DNA of 64,000 bases. Source: Pseudomonas sp. Seg1. GTDB taxonomy: Bacteria; Pseudomonadota; Gammaproteobacteria; Pseudomonadales; Pseudomonadaceae. The notes beneath the pieces are model-generated. The model did no database searches. It was not told the origin of the DNA and saw only the letters and a list, made by a program, of their open reading frames with translations. The number at the start of each line of letters is the position of its first letter. The first letter of the stretch is position 1. The stretch lies in the NCBI RefSeq assembly GCF_018326005.1, contig NZ_AP021903.1:3691501-3755500 (forward strand), given 5' to 3'. Positions 1-8,054 of the stretch are shown in pieces. A program made the position numbers and the translations under genes.

Positions 1-47
1 GCGGGGGATTTTAAGTCCCATGCGTCTACCAGTTTCGCCATTCGGGC
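1..47 (-). tRNA. tRNA-Leu(UAA), 5' part only
   Basis: The reverse complement begins GCCCGAATGGCGAAACTGG, a class II tRNA start, and contains the anticodon stem-loop with loop CTTAAAA (anticodon UAA). The variable arm, T arm and acceptor 3' half lie beyond the left edge. It is the last tRNA of the Gly-Cys-Leu series. A terminator separates it from tRNA-Cys, so it probably has its own promoter. Confidence 0.93.
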
Positions 48-120
48 GGTAGCGCGGTGTTGCTCTGTTCAACTGCCGAGTCGCAATCCTACAGGATCAG
101 GCTCTAGCGGCAGTGCGGGA

Positions 121-149
121 AATATATACATCACTCCCCAGTGAAGCAA
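121..149 (-). promoter_or_regulatory. candidate sigma-70 promoter of tRNA-Leu
   Basis: On the minus strand there is a -35-like TTGCTT (144-149) and a -10-like TATATT (121-126) separated by exactly 17 nt. It lies between the terminator at 196-233 and tRNA-Leu, where a separate promoter would be needed. The roughly 65-nt leader before the tRNA would be removed by processing. Confidence 0.45.
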
Positions 150-195
150 GTTCGCAATGGCCGATTTTCAAGACTAAATCTTGCAGCACACTGTA

Positions 196-233
196 AATAA
201 AAAAGCTCCGTAAATCATGGATCTACGGAGCTT
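196..233 (-). terminator. intrinsic terminator after tRNA-Cys
   Basis: On the minus strand a perfect 10-bp stem AAGCTCCGTA/TACGGAGCTT (224-233 with 203-212) is followed by a U-rich tract. It begins 9 nt past the CCA end of tRNA-Cys and would end the Gly-Cys transcript before tRNA-Leu. Confidence 0.85.
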
Positions 234-241
234 GTTTATAG

Positions 242-315
242 TGGAGGCCGAGGTCGGAATCGAACCGGCGTAGGTGGATTTGCAATCCACTGCATAACCA
301 TTTTGCTACTCGGCC
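242..315 (-). tRNA. tRNA-Cys(GCA)
   Basis: A complete 74-nt cloverleaf: acceptor GGCCGAG pairs with CTCGGCC, then T and an encoded CCA. The anticodon loop TTGCAAA sits in stem GTGGA/TCCAC and gives anticodon GCA. The T arm contains GGTTCGAATCC. It lies 46 nt downstream of tRNA-Gly in the same orientation, so the two are probably co-transcribed. Confidence 0.97.
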
Positions 316-361
316 TCAAAGCATTTGCTGTCAGTAGCACAACAACAAACACTGTACAAAT

Positions 362-437
<76 letters not shown>

Positions 438-449
438 TTGGTGTGGCGC

Positions 450-477
450 ATTCTATAGATTTCAGAAGCCCCGTCAA
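450..477 (-). promoter_or_regulatory. promoter of the tRNA-Gly/tRNA-Cys unit
   Basis: On the minus strand, -35 TTGACG (472-477), a 16-nt spacer and -10 TAGAAT (450-455). The predicted start is just upstream of tRNA-Gly. The stretch after the -10 is GC-rich (GCGCC), as in stable-RNA promoters under stringent control; that regulation is inferred. Confidence 0.6.
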
Positions 478-497
478 CCCTTTGATTCAAAAAAGTT

Positions 498-1058
498 TTA
501 TTTCTTTTCAACATCGGTTTTCAGATGTGGCCAGGCGGCACGAAGGTATTGAACCATCGACCACAAAGTCAGGCCGGCCGACACCATCAGCAAGGCATAA
601 CCCAACACAACCCAGAAGCTGAAATCCCTTGGATTGGCCAAGAGAATCACCAGCGCGAGCATCTGCGCAGCGGTTTTCCACTTTCCGAGATTTGAAACGG
701 CCACATGAGCACGAGCGCCGAGCTCGGCCATCCACTCGCGCAATGCCGATACGACAATCTCGCGACCGATGATGACGGCAGCTGGCAACGTAAGCCAGAG
801 ATTGCCGTGCTCTTGCACCAGCAGTACCAGCGCAACCGCAACCATGAGCTTGTCGGCGACCGGATCAAGGAACGCTCCGAAAGGAGTGCTTTGTTCGAGA
901 CGGCGGGCGAGATAACCATCCAGCCAATCCGTGGCTGCCGCAAAGGCAAACACCGAGGCGGAGGCCATGTAGCTCCACTGATAAGGCAGATAGAACAGCA
1001 AAATGAAGATCGGGATGAGCAGAACGCGTAGAACGGTAATCAGATTAGGGATATTCAT
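498..1058 (-). CDS. pgsA: CDP-diacylglycerol--glycerol-3-phosphate 3-phosphatidyltransferase
   Basis: Makes phosphatidylglycerol phosphate from CDP-diacylglycerol and glycerol-3-phosphate, the committed step to phosphatidylglycerol and cardiolipin, in the inner membrane. The 186-residue protein carries the full CDP-alcohol phosphotransferase signature: D44-x2-D47-G48-x2-A51-R52-x8-G61-x3-D65-x3-D69. Several hydrophobic segments span the rest. I start at ATG 1058 (MNIPNL), the usual family start; a GTG two codons upstream (1064) is also in frame. Its stop is 60 bp from tRNA-Gly and it follows uvrC by 32 bp, so gacA-uvrC-pgsA is probably one transcription unit. Confidence 0.96.
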   Translation of the reverse strand: MNIPNLITVLRVLLIPIFILLFYLPYQWSYMASASVFAFAAATDWLDGYLARRLEQSTPFGAFLDPVADKLMVAVALVLLVQEHGNLWLTLPAAVIIGREIVVSALREWMAELGARAHVAVSNLGKWKTAAQMLALVILLANPRDFSFWVVLGYALLMVSAGLTLWSMVQYLRAAWPHLKTDVEKK

Positions 1059-1090
1059 CGGCACAACTGGCTACGAGGTGAAGGGGCATT

Positions 1091-2914
1091 CTACTCGCTA
1101 TGCAGGTTTGCATAAATCGACTCTGCGAGCTTTTTACTGATCCCCGGGGCTTTGGCGATCTCTTCGATGCTTGCACGAGACAGCTCCTGCAATCCACCGA
1201 AATGTTTCAACAAGTCGCGACGACGGGTTGGGCCGACGCCGGCAACGCCCTCCAGCGTTGACGTCCGGCGGGTTTTGCCGCGACGGGCTCGGTGTCCGGT
1301 AATTGCAAAACGGTGGGCCTCATCGCGAATCTGCTGGATCAGATGCAGCGCCGGGGAGTCACCGCGCAACGTGAACTCGTGCGCCGCATCATTCAGATAC
1401 AAAGTTTCAAAACCAGCTTTGCGGGTCGCGCCCTTGGCGACACCCAGCAAGATCAGGTCCGGCACGGCCAGTTCGTTGAGAACATCACGGGCCATCGATA
1501 GCTGCCCCTTGCCGCCGTCGACCAGCAAGATATCCGGCAACTTGCCCTCGCCGTCCTTGAGTTTGCTGAAACGCCGCGTCAAGGCCTGATGCATGGCGGC
1601 ATAGTCATCCCCCGCCGTGACACCCTCGATGTTATAGCGACGGTAGTCCGACTTGATTGCACCTTCCGGACCAAACACCACGCAGGACGCGACCGTCGCC
1701 TCACCACTGGAGTGACTGATGTCATAGCATTCCAAGCGCTGCGGAGGCTCATCCAGCTTCAACACTTCAGCCAAGGCCTCAAAGCGTGCCGCGGTGTGCT
1801 GACGATTGGCCAGCCGCGCGCCCAACGCCTGCTCCGCATTGGTGACAGCCAGTTGCTGCCAACGCGCTCGCGTGCCCCGCACCCGATGACTGATGGCCAG
1901 TTCCCGGCCACGCAATTCATGAATCGCTTCGATCAGCGTCGGGAAATCCTCGTGTACGACGTTGACAATCAGTTCACTCGGCAAGTCGCGTTCCGGACTG
2001 CTGATGAAGTATTGGCCAAGGAACGCGGCCATGACTTCCGATACGTCCTCTTCGATACCGACCTGCGGAAAGAAGTTTTTGCTACCTAATACGCGTCCGC
2101 CACGGACACTGATCAAATGGACGCAGGCACCACCCGGGTTGACGAATGCAGCGATGACATCGATATCGCCAGTGCCGCCCTCCATGCTCTGTTGATCCTG
2201 AACGCGGCGCAACAATGCAATCTGATCGCGCAACTCAGCGGCGCGTTCGAACTCCAGGTTGATCGCTGCCTCTTCCATCGCCGTGGACAGCTCATTGGTC
2301 AGTGCGTGACTGCGCCCTTCGAGAAACATCACCGAGTGACGCACGTCTTCGGCATAAACCTCAGGCTCGACCAGACCGACGCAAGGCGCCTTGCAACGCT
2401 TGATCTGATATTGCAGGCACGGGCGGGTTCGATTCTTGTAATAGCTGTCTTCACACTGTCGGACGAAAAACGTCTTTTGCAGCAGGCTCAGACTTTCGCG
2501 AATGGCACCCGCGCTCGGATAAGGCCCGAAATATTTGCCTTTGGCTTTTTTCGCCCCGCGATGGATGCTGAGGCGCGGAAACTGTCCGTCCGAGAGAAAC
2601 ACGTAAGGATAGGATTTGTCGTCGCGCAACAGGATGTTGTACGGCGGCCGCCATTCCTTGATCAGCGTCTGCTCAAGCAACAGCGCTTCGGTTTCGTTGG
2701 CGGTAATGGTCGTTTCGACCTGCGCAATGCGACCGACCAACGCAGCGGTTTTCGGCGCCAGACCGGTCTTGCGAAAGTAACTCGCCAAGCGTTTCTTGAG
2801 GTTCTTGGCCTTGCCGACATACAAGAGACGCGCATCGCTGTCGAACATGCGATACACGCCGGGGCGCCCGCTGACGGTCGACAGGAAGGCGCTGGAATCG
2901 AATGCTTCAGTCAT
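1091..2914 (-). CDS. uvrC: UvrABC system protein C, excinuclease subunit
   Basis: Nucleotide excision repair nuclease that makes both incisions around a lesion bound by UvrB. The length, 607 residues, is normal. An N-terminal GIY-YIG domain begins near residue 16 (PGVYRMF, then [14 protein letters not shown]). A UVR (UvrB-binding) segment lies near residues 205-240. The RNase H-like second nuclease domain includes [11 protein letters not shown] and [10 protein letters not shown]. Tandem helix-hairpin-helix motifs end the protein. It starts 2 nt after the gacA stop, the conserved gacA-uvrC pairing of gamma-proteobacteria, which suggests translational coupling. Confidence 0.98.
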   Translation of the reverse strand: MTEAFDSSAFLSTVSGRPGVYRMFDSDARLLYVGKAKNLKKRLASYFRKTGLAPKTAALVGRIAQVETTITANETEALLLEQTLIKEWRPPYNILLRDDKSYPYVFLSDGQFPRLSIHRGAKKAKGKYFGPYPSAGAIRESLSLLQKTFFVRQCEDSYYKNRTRPCLQYQIKRCKAPCVGLVEPEVYAEDVRHSVMFLEGRSHALTNELSTAMEEAAINLEFERAAELRDQIALLRRVQDQQSMEGGTGDIDVIAAFVNPGGACVHLISVRGGRVLGSKNFFPQVGIEEDVSEVMAAFLGQYFISSPERDLPSELIVNVVHEDFPTLIEAIHELRGRELAISHRVRGTRARWQQLAVTNAEQALGARLANRQHTAARFEALAEVLKLDEPPQRLECYDISHSSGEATVASCVVFGPEGAIKSDYRRYNIEGVTAGDDYAAMHQALTRRFSKLKDGEGKLPDILLVDGGKGQLSMARDVLNELAVPDLILLGVAKGATRKAGFETLYLNDAAHEFTLRGDSPALHLIQQIRDEAHRFAITGHRARRGKTRRTSTLEGVAGVGPTRRRDLLKHFGGLQELSRASIEEIAKAPGISKKLAESIYANLHSE

Positions 2915-2916
2915 GG

Positions 2917-3558
2917 TCAGAGGCTGGCATCAACCATGCCGTGACGAACCGCCAACAGCGTCAACTCGACGTCGCTGCTGATCGAAAGCTTCTCGAAAAT
3001 ACGGTAGCGATAGGTGTTCACGGTTTTCGGCGACAAACACAACTTGTCGGAAATGATCTGTACCTTCTGGCAGCCGACAATCATCAACGCGATCTGGATT
3101 TCTCGCTCGGACAACGCATCGAACGGAGAATCATTGGACGGTTGAAAGGACTTGATCGCCAACTGCTGAGCAATCTGCGGGCTGATGTAGCGCTGCCCGG
3201 CAAACACCAGCCGAATGGCCTGCACCATTTCCGGCAACCCGGCACCCTTGGTGAGATAACCCGCAGCGCCGGCTTGCAGCAAGCGAGTAGGAAAAGGGTC
3301 CTCCTCACATACAGTAACCGCGACCACCTTGATGTCAGGGTGACTGCGCAGCAGTTTACGCGTGGCTTCCAGGCCGCCGATGCCAGGCATCTTGACGTCC
3401 ATCAGGACCACATCGGGTTTCAACTCTCGGGCCTTGATCAGGGATTCTTCCCCGGACTCGGCCTGGCCCACTACCTGCAAGCCATCAATATCGGCCAGCA
3501 TCCGTGTAATGCCTGTACGAACGAGATCATGGTCATCGACCACTAGCACCCTAATCAA
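2917..3558 (-). CDS. gacA: response regulator GacA
   Basis: Response regulator of the GacS/GacA system, which in pseudomonads activates the Rsm small RNAs and so secondary metabolism, exoenzymes and biocontrol traits. The 213-residue protein has a receiver domain with phospho-acceptor D54 (VVLMDVKMP) and acidic pocket D8/D9, then a LuxR-type helix-turn-helix near residues 145-205 ([27 protein letters not shown]). The start codon is TTG at 3558, preceded by GAGGTG at a good spacing. There is no ATG near the conserved start [10 protein letters not shown]. The weak start codon may limit GacA synthesis, which is inference. Confidence 0.97.
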   Translation of the reverse strand: MIRVLVVDDHDLVRTGITRMLADIDGLQVVGQAESGEESLIKARELKPDVVLMDVKMPGIGGLEATRKLLRSHPDIKVVAVTVCEEDPFPTRLLQAGAAGYLTKGAGLPEMVQAIRLVFAGQRYISPQIAQQLAIKSFQPSNDSPFDALSEREIQIALMIVGCQKVQIISDKLCLSPKTVNTYRYRIFEKLSISSDVELTLLAVRHGMVDASL

Positions 3559-3685
3559 GCAGACACCTCGCGATATGGTCTTATTGGGATGCCGGACACC
3601 TTAGCAAAAAGTGCCCGACAGACCTAGCGGCAAGCAGCATTTAAAAAGTTTCAATTCATCATCGAAGGCTTGCCGGCCGTGGGTT

Positions 3686-4129
3686 TCAGAGCACAGGTGT
3701 ACTGATATCCAGCTGCATTCGCAGAAAACACTCGTCCTCGCCTTGTACGTGTAGTCCTTTTCTTTCATACAAATGTTTCGCCGGATTGTTTTCGAAGACT
3801 GTCAGGCGCAAAGCCGGCCGCTGCTCTTCCTGGGCCATGCCGATAACCTGATCAATCGCCCAGGAACCCGCGCCCTGGCGGTGAAAGGCTTGAGCAATCT
3901 GCAGTTCACGAATATATAACGCCCGCCTGTCCCGGCTGAGACTGAAAAAACCTATCGCCACATCATCACGCAATATCAGCCAGTTCTCGCGTCCCGACCA
4001 GGCTACGTCGAATGCTTCGTCCTGCCACAACAGATCATGATGAATGTAGTAAGGCAGCATGTTCTGGCAAGTGAGATTGCGTGAAAATGCCAGATCCTCT
4101 GGCGCCGCTTTCCGCAACTGGAATGTCAT
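3686..4129 (-). CDS. GNAT-family N-acetyltransferase
   Basis: A 147-residue single GNAT domain. The acetyl-CoA binding motif A is visible as IAQAFHRQGAGSWAIDQVI (R/Q-x-x-G-x-G/A form), followed by LRLTVFENNPAKHLYERKGL, the typical motif B with N and Y. The substrate cannot be read from sequence. Its ATG directly follows the stop of the upstream hydrolase (TGAATGA), so the two genes are almost certainly translated from one message. Confidence 0.88.
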   Translation of the reverse strand: MTFQLRKAAPEDLAFSRNLTCQNMLPYYIHHDLLWQDEAFDVAWSGRENWLILRDDVAIGFFSLSRDRRALYIRELQIAQAFHRQGAGSWAIDQVIGMAQEEQRPALRLTVFENNPAKHLYERKGLHVQGEDECFLRMQLDISTPVL

Positions 4130-4888
4130 TCAGCCCGCCATCACAGGAACGACCCGCCCCTGCCAGGTTCCGGCGTCTCGTTGGGCAACCAGCAAAAGGT
4201 CACCCACTCCCGGCGCGGAAGCGACCAATGAACCGTTTTCGGACCATATCGCGCTGCGCCCTGCCGACTGCCATCCGCCAGTAAGGCCACCGTGGTTGGC
4301 CATCAACACGGCCATCGCGTGTTGCCGTGCATAACCCTGAAGCAGCGCGGTGTCTGCCGCGTAACCTTTTTCGCTGATCAATACGCCTGCTGCGTACAGG
4401 TCAGCCCCTTGTTCAGCCGCCGCAGCCGCGTGACTGGCGTGGGAAAAATCGGCGCAGACCGCCAGCGCAACCTTGTGGTTGCCGATGTCCAGGGCAGGCC
4501 CTCCGAACCCAGGGGCGAAAACAAGCTCTTCGCCCGGGTGCAAATGCTGTTTGCTGTACACCACGAGCGAGCCATCAGCACCCAGAATCAGAGCACCAAT
4601 CAACACTCCAGGATGATTTTCCAATCGGACAGGCATACCGACGACCGTCGTTATGCCAAGCTCACGAGCAACTTCGCGCAACGGCTGAAGGACTGCGTCT
4701 TGCGGGTCGACGGCCAATGCTGCAGCCTCCTCGCCTTCATAGCCCGTCAGGGACAACTCCGGAAAAACCAGCAGTTGCACGCCCTGCCCCGCTGCAGCTT
4801 CGATGAAGCGCATATGGCGAGCAATGTTGGCGGCAAGATCACCGGCAATGGAGGTTGCCTGGGCAGCGGCAATGGTCAGTGTCGACAT
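4130..4888 (-). CDS. carbon-nitrogen hydrolase (nitrilase superfamily)
   Basis: A 252-residue nitrilase/omega-amidase fold enzyme. The catalytic triad is visible at E44 (VFPELSLTGYE), K113 (YSKQHLHPGEE) and C145 (AVCADFSHA). The start is ATG 4888 because GGAAG lies just upstream and the conserved N-terminus (STLTIAAAQ) begins there; the frame is open further upstream. The substrate is unknown, with small amides or carbamoyl compounds typical of the family. It is the first gene of a two-gene unit with the acetyltransferase. Confidence 0.9.
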   Translation of the reverse strand: MSTLTIAAAQATSIAGDLAANIARHMRFIEAAAGQGVQLLVFPELSLTGYEGEEAAALAVDPQDAVLQPLREVARELGITTVVGMPVRLENHPGVLIGALILGADGSLVVYSKQHLHPGEELVFAPGFGGPALDIGNHKVALAVCADFSHASHAAAAAEQGADLYAAGVLISEKGYAADTALLQGYARQHAMAVLMANHGGLTGGWQSAGRSAIWSENGSLVASAPGVGDLLLVAQRDAGTWQGRVVPVMAG

Positions 4889-4946
4889 GATTCTTCCATG
4901 GTCATCAGGCAAAGTGCCGAGTGTGGCACAACTGACGCTGCGCTCA

Positions 4947-4992
4947 AGCAATAGGCGTTTTGTTGCTCACGCGATAGCAATTTCTGATTGCT
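4947..4992. promoter_or_regulatory. alternating AGCAA/TTGCT half-sites between divergent genes
   Basis: AGCAA 4947-4951, TTGCT 4963-4967, AGCAA 4976-4980 and TTGCT 4988-4992 form overlapping short inverted repeats in the 153-bp gap between the hydrolase and the aromatic leader. This could be an operator for either promoter. The half-sites are only 5 bp, so the significance is uncertain. Confidence 0.25.
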
Positions 4993-5041
4993 GAGGCATA
5001 TCGGGCTCTAGTAAGCTCGGCGCATTCATCGGAGACAGACC

Positions 5042-5170
5042 ATGTTCAACGCCCTTTCACAGCTTCTTGCCGTCAGCGCCATGCGCTCGGTTGCGGCTGT
5101 CTGGGTGAATGACGTTTGCGCTTCGGTCAGCTTTTATTTTGGGTATTGGTTTAGCCACTGGCGCGCCTGA
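5042..5170 (+). CDS. aromatic-rich leader peptide 1 (attenuator)
   Basis: A 42-codon ORF with a good Shine-Dalgarno (GGAGA, 5031-5035). Near its end it encodes FYFGYWFSHW: three Phe, two Tyr and two Trp within ten codons. It ends 49 nt before a strong intrinsic terminator and is upstream of a DAHP synthase, the first enzyme of aromatic amino acid synthesis. This is the arrangement of ribosome-mediated attenuation: stalling on charged-tRNA-poor aromatic codons would change RNA folding and let transcription pass. A 7-bp hairpin TGGGTAT/ATACCCA (5140-5146 with 5170-5176) covers the Gly-Tyr codons and stop codon. Confidence 0.8.
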   Translation: MFNALSQLLAVSAMRSVAAVWVNDVCASVSFYFGYWFSHWRA

Positions 5171-5219
5171 TACCCACACGGCGCCCATGAAGACGGGTCG
5201 CCTACCAGAGATTTCTCAA

Positions 5220-5256
5220 CCCCCGGTCGGCTTCCCGATCGGGGGTTTTGTTTTTT
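5220..5256 (+). terminator. attenuator terminator upstream of DAHP synthase
   Basis: An 11-bp stem (5220-5230 with 5235-5245; one G-U pair), loop CTTC, then TTTTGTTTTTT. It lies between the two leader peptides, so it can end transcription early. A second hairpin GGCGCCC/GGGTCGCC with one bulged base (5180-5186 with 5195-5202) lies between leader peptide 1 and this terminator and may be part of the switching set. Confidence 0.88.
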
Positions 5257-5307
5257 CAGGCCCAGACTTTTTCCGCAACACACCAGACACTTTTGAGGAT
5301 TCACAAA

Positions 5308-5460
5308 ATGAACTACGCCACTTATTACCGTTACGACAGCTTTAGCGCCTGGCGATTTACCAGCCTCCGCTCGGGACAGCCTGCCGCCTCCGATCGGTCA
5401 CCCACAGGTGGCAAACACACCCATGTAGCCAATACGGCCAATTGTCGAACACCCCAGTAG
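5308..5460 (+). CDS. Tyr-rich leader peptide 2
   Basis: A 50-codon ORF with GAGG at 5295-5298 as Shine-Dalgarno. It starts MNYATYYRYDSFSAWRF: Tyr at positions 3, 6, 7 and 9, then Phe, Trp and Phe. It begins just after the first terminator and ends 47 nt before the DAHP synthase start. A second aromatic codon cluster placed here suggests an additional control step, probably at translation or processing because no U-tract hairpin follows. The C-terminal half is polar and shows no motif I recognise. Confidence 0.65.
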   Translation: MNYATYYRYDSFSAWRFTSLRSGQPAASDRSPTGGKHTHVANTANCRTPQ

Positions 5461-5485
5461 GGCTGAGCGAGCGGGAACAACCCGC
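5366..5485 (+). promoter_or_regulatory. competing RNA helices before the DAHP synthase start
   Basis: A long-range helix can form from 5366-5373 with 5468-5475 plus 5377-5381 with 5461-5465 (CAGCC/GGCTG). It competes with a local hairpin GCGGG/CCCGC (5471-5475 with 5481-5485) lying about 10 nt before the gene's Shine-Dalgarno. Mutually exclusive folds next to leader peptide 2 are consistent with a peptide-dependent switch. This is inferred from pairing by eye, without energy calculation. Confidence 0.4.
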
Positions 5486-5507
5486 CGCCTGCCCAGGAAG
5501 ACCGAAT

Positions 5508-6584
5508 ATGAACTCGTCCGTTTCTGCTCTGCCGCTGTCCACCCTCAATTCCGCCAACGAAGCACTGACCCTGCGTCTGCCCAGCTCGTTGCAACTCAAA
5601 CAGCAGTTGCCATTGAGCAACGCCTTGAGCCAACAAGTCGCCGCCCACCGCCAAGCGGTCCGCGCAATTCTCAATGGTGAAGACCAGCGCCTGCTGGTAA
5701 TCGTCGGCCCTTGCTCCATCCACGATCCTCAGTCCGCCCTTGAATACGCTGGCAAGCTCGCCCGACTGGCTGAAGCCGTCAGCGGCGAGATGCTGCTGGT
5801 GATGCGTGCCTATGTCGAAAAACCGCGCACCACCGTCGGCTGGAAAGGTCTGGCCTACGACCCGCACCTGGATGGCAGTGACGACATGGCCGGCGGCCTG
5901 ACACTGTCCCGCGAGCTGATGCTGGAAATGATCCGCCTCGGTTTGCCAGTGGCCACCGAACTGTTGCAACCCATGGCTGCGGGTTACTTCGATGACCTGC
6001 TCAGTTGGGTGGCCATTGGTGCACGTACCACCGAATCACAAATACATCGTGAAATGGCCAGCGGCCTGAGCATGCCGGTAGGCTTCAAGAACGGCACCGA
6101 CGGCGGAGCGACCGTTGCGGTTGACGCCATGCGCTCGGCAGCCCATCCACATCGGCATTTCGGGGTCGATAGTCAGGGACACCCGGCGATTATTCAAACG
6201 CCAGGCAACCCGGATACTCACCTGGTGTTGCGCGGCGGGCACCACGGACCCAACCATGATCGTGAGAGCGTGGCCAGAATCCACGCTGACTTGAACCGAT
6301 TGAAAATCCCCAGCCGCATCATGGTCGATTGCAGCCACGCCAACAGCGGCAAGGATCCATTGCGCCAGCCGGGAGTCTTCAACGAGGTCCTGGAGCAACG
6401 CTTGCAGGGTGATCGCTCACTGATCGGCATGATGCTGGAGTCTCATCTTTTCGAGGGCTGTCAGCCGCTGAGTGCATCGCTGCGTTACGGCGTTTCGATT
6501 ACCGATGGTTGCCTGGGTTTCAGCGCAACGGAGCAACTTCTGCTCCAGGCAGCTCGACGTCTTGGCGCGTGCACCAGAGGCTGA
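5508..6584 (+). CDS. 3-deoxy-7-phosphoheptulonate (DAHP) synthase, class I
   Basis: Condenses phosphoenolpyruvate and erythrose-4-phosphate, the first step of the shikimate pathway. The 358-residue length is typical of AroF/AroG/AroH. Visible family motifs are VIVGPCSIHDP with metal ligand C69, GARTTESQIHREMASGL, GFKNGTDG, IMVDCSHANSGKDP, and metal-binding MMLESH and SITDGC. The start is ATG 5508 (MNSSVS), with AGGAAG 9 nt upstream; an in-frame upstream extension to 5442 has no such site. Which amino acid inhibits the enzyme cannot be told from sequence, so no isozyme letter is given. Expression is probably controlled by the tandem leaders upstream. Confidence 0.95.
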   Translation: MNSSVSALPLSTLNSANEALTLRLPSSLQLKQQLPLSNALSQQVAAHRQAVRAILNGEDQRLLVIVGPCSIHDPQSALEYAGKLARLAEAVSGEMLLVMRAYVEKPRTTVGWKGLAYDPHLDGSDDMAGGLTLSRELMLEMIRLGLPVATELLQPMAAGYFDDLLSWVAIGARTTESQIHREMASGLSMPVGFKNGTDGGATVAVDAMRSAAHPHRHFGVDSQGHPAIIQTPGNPDTHLVLRGGHHGPNHDRESVARIHADLNRLKIPSRIMVDCSHANSGKDPLRQPGVFNEVLEQRLQGDRSLIGMMLESHLFEGCQPLSASLRYGVSITDGCLGFSATEQLLLQAARRLGACTRG

Positions 6585-6590
6585 TCGCAC

Positions 6591-6630
6591 GGCCCACCTT
6601 CCGGTTCAGCAGAGAATCGGAGGGTGGGCC
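6591..6630. terminator. hairpin between convergent genes
   Basis: GGCCCACCTTCCG (6591-6603) pairs with CGGAGGGTGGGCC (6618-6630) over 13 bp with one G-U. It lies between the DAHP synthase stop and the stop of the convergent Ig-like gene. There is no clear U-tract on either strand, so it is a weak or factor-dependent terminator at best. Confidence 0.5.
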
Positions 6631-6639
6631 AGGTTCAAC

Positions 6640-7719
6640 CTACGCCTCTACCCGCACCTGTGTCGCCGCGGAAGGCTGACTGACATCGTCCAATCGCTCT
6701 ACCGTGTAGGAAACACGTACAGTCGATCCCTGGTGTTCGCGCCAGAAGCGCTGTGGAACGATAAAAATCAGCGGTTTCCCTGCGGTTTCCCGAGTGATGT
6801 CGCGATCATCCCTGTGACTGAAAAAATCACCGTCACACTTGAGATAGACCAGTTCACCCTCCTGGGTCCGGGCATTGCCGATCACCACGGTGACGCCATC
6901 AGTTGAATCCTCTGCCAACAGCACGCCATCTTCTGCCTCAAGCACATCGGGCGCGTCCAGCTCGCTTTGCAAGAACGGGGTGACGAGAACTCTCGCAGTA
7001 TCGGACTCGCGAACCGCACCATTCGCCTGCTCGACTCGGTAACGAACCGTCACCTCGCCACCGAGGTGCGCTGCGATGTACTCGGCAGGTACCCAGAAGG
7101 AAAGGGTTTCTGCGACAGCAAAGGCCTCGACCTTCAATCGATCGCTGAACGCCAACGGCGAGGCGTCCCCAGACCACATCAACGACACCTGGTCACCTAC
7201 CGCCATTTTGCCGTACGGCTGGAGAGTGACGAGTACACCTTCCACCACCCGTGCCGGATCCAGTGTCCCGCTTATTGCTCCCTCGATCTGCGGAGCAAGC
7301 AACTGCGCACGCGTATCTCCCACAGTCAATTGCAGGGGCGCAGACAATGCGGGCTCGGGCAGACCCGCGCTGGCAAGCGTCCAGTAGATATCCAGAGCGC
7401 CGCCATCCAAAGCGGCAACGTGCATGCCTTTGATCACGAAAATGACGTCTTTGCCAACTTGCGCCGCGCTGACATAGCGAACCTTTTCATGCTGGTAAAC
7501 AAAGCCCTCGATATCCAGACCCTCCCAGCTCAGCAGCAACCGATCTCCACACGCCATATTTGTATAAGGAGCAATACGAACGACGACCTGACTCAGCGAA
7601 GGGTCGAGCACATCGCCCTCCAGTGAGTCGAGTGTTGCGGCAGGCAATAGCTGATTTGTTGTGCAGGGGCTGACGGGGTGGCGCATCCGGTAGCAAAACT
7701 CGATTTCATGGGTGTTCAT
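6640..7719 (-). CDS. protein with three Ig-like repeats, function unknown
   Basis: A 359-residue protein built of three related units of about 105-115 residues. Each begins near an (L/V/A)-x-A-P-x-(I/V/L)-(L/E)-x-A motif and contains a V-x-(V/I)-x-(P/A)-Y/G-x2-M-A-x-G-D-x-(L/V) strand pattern (for example IAPYTNMACGDRLLLSW and LQPYGKMAVGDQVSLMW). This resembles bacterial Ig-like/cadherin repeats of adhesins, but there is no signal peptide, membrane anchor or secretion signal that I can see. Its neighbours (DAHP synthase, lipase) give no functional hint. I do not recognise a specific family; it may be a pseudomonad-specific stand-alone repeat protein. Confidence 0.7.
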   Translation of the reverse strand: MNTHEIEFCYRMRHPVSPCTTNQLLPAATLDSLEGDVLDPSLSQVVVRIAPYTNMACGDRLLLSWEGLDIEGFVYQHEKVRYVSAAQVGKDVIFVIKGMHVAALDGGALDIYWTLASAGLPEPALSAPLQLTVGDTRAQLLAPQIEGAISGTLDPARVVEGVLVTLQPYGKMAVGDQVSLMWSGDASPLAFSDRLKVEAFAVAETLSFWVPAEYIAAHLGGEVTVRYRVEQANGAVRESDTARVLVTPFLQSELDAPDVLEAEDGVLLAEDSTDGVTVVIGNARTQEGELVYLKCDGDFFSHRDDRDITRETAGKPLIFIVPQRFWREHQGSTVRVSYTVERLDDVSQPSAATQVRVEA

Positions 7720-8054
7720 TCGTGGCTCGACTCCTTGGACAAAACGCTGCCTTCATGACGGCGTCGACAGCCCACATTGAACGAGATTGCTGATGCAACC
7801 GATATCAGCCCAATACGCCGCATACATGACGCAAAGGCTACGAGCGCAGTAGGCAACCTACGCAAAATCGACTCACTGCAGGCGTAAGACGGCCAGAACT
7901 TCCGATTCGGACTTCACATGTATCCGAAACGTCGTACAGCCCCTAGTCCATATTCAACGGCCAAGTGAAGCCTCTTCGTACTTCCTCAGCGGGACGGGTG
8001 TTTTAGAGTGACCCACAGATTTCCCCAATGAACTTCTGCGAAAAAGGTAAGAAC
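7720..8054. other. 335-bp divergent intergenic region
   Basis: It separates the Ig-like gene (minus) from the lipase (plus) and must hold both promoters. I see a short inverted repeat GTAGG/CCTAC in the middle but no convincing -10/-35, riboswitch or ORF. Confidence 0.4.
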
